Shown: in pieces, positions 5,576 through 9,178 of the stretch | Position numbering within the stretch: the stretch's first letter is position 1 | Layout: each line of letters begins with the position of its first letter | Position numbers and translations under genes: made by a program | Notes under the pieces: generated by a model | The model's database searches: none | What the model saw: the letters and a program-made list of their open reading frames with translations, nothing else | Told to the model about the DNA's origin: nothing | Origin: Erysipelothrix sp. UBA3383 | GTDB taxonomy: Bacteria; Bacillota_I; Bacilli_A; Erysipelotrichales; Erysipelotrichaceae | Assembly (NCBI GenBank): GCA_002358955.1 | Contig: DEPV01000045.1 | Span: forward strand, 1,110 to 10,287 | Direction of reading: 5' to 3' | DNA: 9,178 nt

Positions 5576-6535
5576 ATGAAGTATAAAGGTTTAGAATTGC
5601 ACAACATTCAAGAAGTTATTGATTTTAACGGAAAGCCCATGTTATCACGACTTCCAAAAAGACTGCATGATGCTTTAAATCATGAAAAAGGATTCCAAAT
5701 GACAGGTGTTGAAATACGACTGGTCCCTAAGGAAAAGGTGACAATTACAATTGGTAGCATGCACCCATACATTCAGTCCAAAGCCTTCGTCATGTACGAC
5801 AACCAATTTGATCGTGAGGAAATCGCAATTCACGAATCAACAGAAATTGAAATATTTCCGGTTCATACTCTAACTGAAAATTTCAAAGAAAATGTTGAAG
5901 TTAGAATTGTACTTACTGGAGAGTTCATTTACATTGATGATGTTCAAGGAGAATTTGAACTCTTTGAAGATACACGCAAACGTTACTTAAGTTATGGTAC
6001 CAGCATTACCCAAGGACTCTTTACCAATCAAGCTGAGGGAGCATACCCTTATATCTTAGGACGTGAACTGGATTATGAAGTTCATAACTATGCGATGTCA
6101 GGACGTGCTTACTGTGAGCCCATCACTGCAGACTTCTTATGTGGTTTAGGAGACTTTGATCTGATTACTTTAGAACTTACTGTTAACATGTTTACGGATG
6201 GCTTTGATATTGAAGTATACAGGGAACGTGTTACAGGATTGATCCAGGCTATGGTAGATCGTCATCCGACAACTCCAATATACTGTATTGGCATCATGCC
6301 ATTCTATAACGATTATGGTGTGTATCATCCAGAACAAAGTAATACATCAACCATAGAGGAGTTTAGAGAAGCATACGTTGAAATCCTCAAAGGCTTTACA
6401 CAAGAGAACATCCACTATGTTGATCCATCAAATTTAATTTCGAAACGAAATCTATGTGTCGACCTGATCCATCCTACCGGTGCTGGTATGTATGAGATTG
6501 CATACAATCTAAAATCCATCATCGAAAATCAATAA
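5576..6535 (+). CDS. SGNH/GDSL-family hydrolase, candidate sialate O-acetylesterase
   Basis: A 319-residue protein in two parts: an N-terminal domain with many predicted strands (about 1-130) and an SGNH hydrolase domain (about 135-319). The catalytic blocks are in order. The nucleophile is Ser143 in Tyr-Gly-Thr-Ser-Ile-Thr-Gln-Gly. Gly176 lies in Met-Ser-Gly-Arg, Asn204 in Leu-Thr-Val-Asn-Met-Phe, and the Asp296/His299 pair in Asp-Leu-Ile-His-Pro. Block I has Thr where classical GDSL enzymes have Asp, a variant seen in many carbohydrate esterases with a Gly-x-Ser-Ile-Thr motif. There is no signal peptide, so it should act in the cytoplasm on an imported ester. It stands alone between two terminators, just before a sialic-acid operon. 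O-deacetylation of sialic acid is therefore a reasonable guess, but xylan or other sugar esters cannot be excluded from sequence. The hydrolase call is firm; the substrate is inference. Confidence 0.85.
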   Translation: MKYKGLELHNIQEVIDFNGKPMLSRLPKRLHDALNHEKGFQMTGVEIRLVPKEKVTITIGSMHPYIQSKAFVMYDNQFDREEIAIHESTEIEIFPVHTLTENFKENVEVRIVLTGEFIYIDDVQGEFELFEDTRKRYLSYGTSITQGLFTNQAEGAYPYILGRELDYEVHNYAMSGRAYCEPITADFLCGLGDFDLITLELTVNMFTDGFDIEVYRERVTGLIQAMVDRHPTTPIYCIGIMPFYNDYGVYHPEQSNTSTIEEFREAYVEILKGFTQENIHYVDPSNLISKRNLCVDLIHPTGAGMYEIAYNLKSIIENQ

Positions 6536-6553
6536 AATCTTATAAGTAAATGC

Positions 6554-6577
6554 AGCTCGCCAAACGCGAGCTTTTTT
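6554..6577 (+). terminator. Intrinsic terminator of the esterase gene
   Basis: AGCTCGC (6554-6560) pairs with GCGAGCT (6566-6572) around the loop CAAAC, followed by a run of Ts to 6577. It begins 18 bases after the esterase stop and separates this unit from the nan operon. Confidence 0.9.
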
Positions 6578-6618
6578 ATCGAAACAAAGAAGATAGTAAA
6601 CAATTTTCATATTATGCC

Positions 6619-6647
6619 TTGATTAAACTTATTTTCAATGCTAAACT
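6619..6647 (+). promoter_or_regulatory. Predicted promoter of the nan operon
   Basis: TTGATT (6619-6624), a 17-base spacer and TAAACT (6642-6647) give a plausible sigma-A promoter with predicted +1 near 6654. The -10 is only a moderate match (4 of 6), as is common for promoters under control. Its position relative to the overlapping dyad and the cre site supports the choice. Confidence 0.5.
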
Positions 6648-6652
6648 GAAAA
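6632..6652. promoter_or_regulatory. Candidate operator: inverted repeat over the nan -10 box
   Basis: TTTTCA (6632-6637) and TGAAAA (6647-6652) are perfect 6-base arms with a 9-base spacer, covering the predicted -10 and reaching +1. RpiR-family regulators bind AT-rich dyads in such positions, and an RpiR-family gene is the third gene of this operon, so auto-control is a natural guess. The link is inference. Confidence 0.45.
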
Positions 6653-6667
6653 ATGTAAGCGATACCA
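6653..6667 (+). promoter_or_regulatory. Catabolite-responsive element (cre) at the nan transcription start
   Basis: The 15 bases ATGTAAGCGATACCA match every fixed position of the CcpA consensus WTGNAANCGNWNNCW. They also match 13 of 14 positions of TGWNANCGNTNWCA. The site begins at the predicted +1, a place where CcpA with phosphorylated HPr represses by blocking RNA polymerase. This predicts that the operon is off when a preferred sugar is present. Confidence 0.7.
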
Positions 6668-6689
6668 CGCTAAGAGAAAGAGGATAAGT

Positions 6690-7556
6690 ATGAAAAAACT
6701 ATATTCAGCATTGCTTGTATCATTCGATACGGAAGGGAACATTAACGAAAAAGGACTTCGTGAAATTGTTCGTTTTAACATCGATCACAATAAAGTCGAT
6801 GGTTTATATGTTGGTGGTAGTACTGGAGAAAACTTTACGATTTCTACAGATGAGAAGAAACGTATTTTTGAAATTGCATATGATGAGACTCAGGGTGCAG
6901 TTGATTTAATTGCTCAGGTTGGTTCTGTAAACTTAATGGAATCCATTGAGTTGGCAAAATTTGTAACAGACTTGGGTTATAAAACAATCTCAGCGGTTAC
7001 ACCGTTCTACTACAAGTTCAGCTTTGAAGAAATCAAAAACTACTACAATCGCATTCTAGAGGCTGTTGATACAGAGATGATCATTTACTCAATTCCAGCT
7101 CTTACAGGTGTTGCACTGACAACCGATCAATTCGCAGAATTGTTTGAAAATAAAAAAATTGTCGGAGTTAAGTTTACGGCAGCAGATTTCTACTTATTAG
7201 AAAGAATGCGCTCACGCTTCCCAGATCACATCATCTATGCAGGATTTGATGAAATGCTATTACCAGCATTATCGCTGAATGTTGATGGAGCGATTGGTTC
7301 AACATTTAACATCAACGCAAAGCGTGCACGTGGAACCATGGAAGCTTATGTAGCAGGTGAACTTGAAACAGCATACCAATTACAAAAAGAATCCAACGAT
7401 TTAATTTCAGCACTTTTAGATAATGGAATCTATGCAAGTCTAAAACAAATTTTAATTGAGCAAGGGGTAGAGGCAGGTGTTACAAGAGAACCGATGTTAG
7501 CAGCAACTGCACAACAGATTGAACGTGCTCAAGAGATTTACAAAACACTGGTGTAA
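6690..7556 (+). CDS. nanA: N-acetylneuraminate lyase
   Basis: A 288-residue member of the DHDPS/NAL class I aldolase family. It splits N-acetylneuraminate into N-acetylmannosamine and pyruvate in the cytoplasm, the first step of sialic-acid catabolism. The single TIM-barrel domain carries Gly-Gly-Ser-Thr-Gly-Glu (42-47), which holds the carboxylate, Tyr133 (in Ile-Tyr-Ser-Ile-Pro-Ala-Leu-Thr-Gly) and the Schiff-base Lys161 (in Gly-Val-Lys-Phe-Thr). Asp187-Glu188 and Ser204 (in Ile-Gly-Ser-Thr-Phe-Asn-Ile) match the sugar-binding residues of E. coli NanA, most with a constant offset of four. These sugar contacts separate it from dihydrodipicolinate synthase. The ATG has a modest AAGAGGA site upstream. 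It is the first gene of the operon and has the cre site in its leader. Confidence 0.9.
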   Translation: MKKLYSALLVSFDTEGNINEKGLREIVRFNIDHNKVDGLYVGGSTGENFTISTDEKKRIFEIAYDETQGAVDLIAQVGSVNLMESIELAKFVTDLGYKTISAVTPFYYKFSFEEIKNYYNRILEAVDTEMIIYSIPALTGVALTTDQFAELFENKKIVGVKFTAADFYLLERMRSRFPDHIIYAGFDEMLLPALSLNVDGAIGSTFNINAKRARGTMEAYVAGELETAYQLQKESNDLISALLDNGIYASLKQILIEQGVEAGVTREPMLAATAQQIERAQEIYKTLV

Positions 7557-8426
7557 ATGAAACGTTATGTTTGTATTGATATTGGTGGTACCGGAATAAA
7601 ATATGCGCTCTTCAATGAACTTGGAGAGCGTTTGTCTCAAACTCAAGAACACCCTACTCCCAGTGGGGAAAAGATATTAGAAACAGTCCAGGCAATTTGC
7701 CATAAACATGTTGCTGAAGGGTTTGATGGTATTGCTATATCCAGTGCAGGGGTGATTGATCCTGTTGCAGGGACAGTTGTTTATGCAGGACCCACCATTG
7801 CAAATTACATCGGTACAGATTTTAAGACTCCATTAGAAGAAATCTTTAAAGTTTCAGTCAGTGTTGAAAATGATGTTAATGCTGCACTTCTTGGTGAATA
7901 CTGGAAAGGAAGTGCTCAAGGTAGCCAATCCACCTTTATGATTACAGTAGGAACGGGTATTGGTGGTGCTTTTATGATTGGTGATCAGTTGTGGCATGGT
8001 TCCAGTTTAAGTGGTGGTGAAGTAGGATATATGAATGTTAATGGACAGCATTATCAAACTTTAGCAGCAAGTTCCATCATGGTTAAAGAAGCATCAAAAG
8101 TATTAAACCGTCCTGTTGATGGGAAAGAAGTATTCCGTTTAGCACAAGAAGGCAATATGTATTGCATTGATGTAATCCGTGATTTAGTTAGTCATTTATG
8201 CCTTGGAATTAGTGATATAATGTACCTATTAAATCCTGAAACAATTATTTTGGGAGGTGGTATAATGGCTCAGAGAGATTATCTAGAGCCACTTATTCAT
8301 GAATCACTGAATCGTATCTTAATCGATCAAAGGTTTAAATCAAAACGTATTGAATTTGCTCAATGTGGCAACGATGCGGGAATGATCGGTGCTTTATTCC
8401 ATCTTCTTCAGGGAAAGAAGGTATAA
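7557..8426 (+). CDS. nanK: ROK-family sugar kinase, probably N-acetylmannosamine kinase
   Basis: A 289-residue ROK-family kinase. Asp-Ile-Gly-Gly-Thr-Gly (8-13) is the phosphate-binding loop. Asp106 in Glu-Asn-Asp-Val-Asn-Ala-Ala is the catalytic base, and Val-Gly-Thr-Gly-Ile-Gly-Gly (131-137) is the second phosphate motif. Directly after nanA, the likely substrate is N-acetylmannosamine, giving the 6-phosphate; a glucokinase-like role is the alternative. The zinc site of most ROK proteins is missing: Gly-Glu-Val-Gly is followed by Tyr158 instead of His, and there is no CxCGxxGC cluster. The segment after it (Leu-Ala-Ala-Ser-Ser, 169-173) resembles the zinc-free ROK kinases of other Bacillota. 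The ATG follows the nanA stop with no base between and has no clear ribosome binding site, so translation is probably coupled to nanA. Confidence 0.85.
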   Translation: MKRYVCIDIGGTGIKYALFNELGERLSQTQEHPTPSGEKILETVQAICHKHVAEGFDGIAISSAGVIDPVAGTVVYAGPTIANYIGTDFKTPLEEIFKVSVSVENDVNAALLGEYWKGSAQGSQSTFMITVGTGIGGAFMIGDQLWHGSSLSGGEVGYMNVNGQHYQTLAASSIMVKEASKVLNRPVDGKEVFRLAQEGNMYCIDVIRDLVSHLCLGISDIMYLLNPETIILGGGIMAQRDYLEPLIHESLNRILIDQRFKSKRIEFAQCGNDAGMIGALFHLLQGKKV

Positions 8427-8428
8427 AT

Positions 8429-9178
8429 ATGGACATCCTAGATGTGATTCAAGAGCGTTACCCTACATTTTCGGAAAAAGAAAAAAAGATTGCTTTGTAT
8501 ATTTTGCAAAACAATAATGAGATTAATAATATTAACATTTCAAAATTAGCAGCACTCACTTCAACATCAAGTGCTACAATTACACGTTTTTGCCGTAAAA
8601 TTGGTTGTGAGAGTTTTGTTGCGATGAAGATTGCAATCAGTTCTTCTCAACAAGACATTCAGGCAGATAATGAAGAAGGCATCTTCAACGAAGTCTTTAG
8701 TTTTTACAATCGTGTAATTGAGCGTACGAAAAAGAACTTAGTAGCTGAAGATATTGAAAAATTTATCGAAAAACTAGAAGGGGCATCACGTATTTTTGTA
8801 TATGGTGTTGGTAGTTCTGGTTTAACGGCCATGGAGTTTAATCAGCGTTTGGTACGAATGGGCTTTAATGCAACTGTGAATACAGATTCGCATTTAATGG
8901 TTATTAATTCTACCATCGTCAAAGAAGAAGACTTGGTGATTGGTATTTCATCATCAGGCTCGACTCCAGAAGTTTTGGATTCTTTAAGTATTGCTAAGAA
9001 TAATGGGGCACGCATCGTTGCGATCACCTCATTTCAAGCCAGTAAATTAACAGAGCTAAGTGATCTGAGTCTTACTGTATACAGTTCAAGTTTTGTTAAC
9101 AATCATTTGTTTGTTAATACTCAATTTGCACTGATGTACTTGATTGATGTTATTTCAATGATTCTTTTAGAAGATGAA
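8429..9178 (+). CDS. MurR/RpiR-family transcriptional regulator, likely NanR-type (runs off right end)
   Basis: From the ATG at 8429 the frame is open for 250 codons to the window edge. Family members are usually about 250-290 residues, so only a short C-terminal piece is missing. Residues 1-77 are the RpiR helix-turn-helix domain, with Phe-Ser-Glu-Lys-Glu-Lys-Lys-Ile-Ala near residue 14 and the recognition region Thr-Ser-Ser-Ala-Thr-Ile-Thr-Arg-Phe-Cys near 46-55. Residues from about 110 form the SIS domain, which senses a phosphosugar: Gly-Val-Gly-Ser-Ser-Gly near 125 and Ile-Ser-Ser-Ser-Gly-Ser-Thr-Pro-Glu near 175 are its phosphate-binding loops. It starts two bases after the kinase stop with AAGAAGG upstream. 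Being in the operon, it likely controls it in response to a pathway intermediate such as N-acetylmannosamine 6-phosphate; the ligand and direction of control are inference. Confidence 0.9.
   Translation, partial: MDILDVIQERYPTFSEKEKKIALYILQNNNEINNINISKLAALTSTSSATITRFCRKIGCESFVAMKIAISSSQQDIQADNEEGIFNEVFSFYNRVIERTKKNLVAEDIEKFIEKLEGASRIFVYGVGSSGLTAMEFNQRLVRMGFNATVNTDSHLMVINSTIVKEEDLVIGISSSGSTPEVLDSLSIAKNNGARIVAITSFQASKLTELSDLSLTVYSSSFVNNHLFVNTQFALMYLIDVISMILLEDE

Noticed and set aside
8842..9027. Minus-strand open frame opposite the RpiR-family gene
   Set aside because: It is antisense to the SIS domain coding sequence, which is clearly conserved.

Overview
The window looks like part of the chromosome of a low-GC Gram-positive bacterium (Bacillota). 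It is AT-rich by eye, most genes have AGGAGG-type ribosome binding sites, and the promoters are TTGACA/TATAAT-like. Intrinsic terminators end in T-runs, there is a CcpA-type cre site, and the content (two DegV proteins, a Zur-like Fur protein, a MurR/RpiR regulator) is typical of the phylum. TGA is used as a stop and TGG encodes Trp, so this is the standard bacterial code and not a Mycoplasma code. An Erysipelotrichia-like host would fit, but I cannot prove the genus.

Left part (1-2153, minus strand). A cut-off lipoprotein gene (its C-terminus lies beyond base 1) has its own strong promoter. That promoter starts inside the terminator of the next unit. The next unit is a two-gene operon, transcribed leftward from a good promoter at 2126-2153, that encodes two different DegV/FakB-type fatty-acid-binding proteins.

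Middle part (2169-5269, plus strand). Four genes are packed with overlapping ends: a YigZ/IMPACT-family protein, a Zur-like Fur-family metal regulator, a two-domain VOC protein of the CatE/glyoxalase type, and a cation diffusion facilitator with Mn-type transport residues. The operon ends in a strong terminator. Its promoter puts the predicted +1 on the A of the yigZ ATG, so the message may be leaderless. A metal regulator and a metal exporter in one operon suggest a metal-homeostasis role.

Right part (5270-9178, plus strand). A 300-base non-coding stretch with several dyads leads to a lone SGNH-family esterase gene with its own terminator. Next comes a catabolic operon: N-acetylneuraminate lyase (nanA), a ROK-family sugar kinase (probably N-acetylmannosamine kinase) and a MurR/RpiR-family regulator cut off by the right end of the window. 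The operon's predicted promoter carries an inverted repeat over the -10 and a full match to a cre consensus at the predicted +1. Together these suggest sialic-acid catabolism under specific and carbon-catabolite control. The neighbouring cytoplasmic esterase may remove O-acetyl groups from imported sialic acids.

I found no CRISPR array, insertion sequence, tRNA, rRNA or phage gene. Nothing here is a clearly new system. The most interesting points are the possible leaderless yigZ start, the Zur-like/VOC/CDF operon with a VOC protein missing expected metal ligands, and the esterase-nan arrangement.
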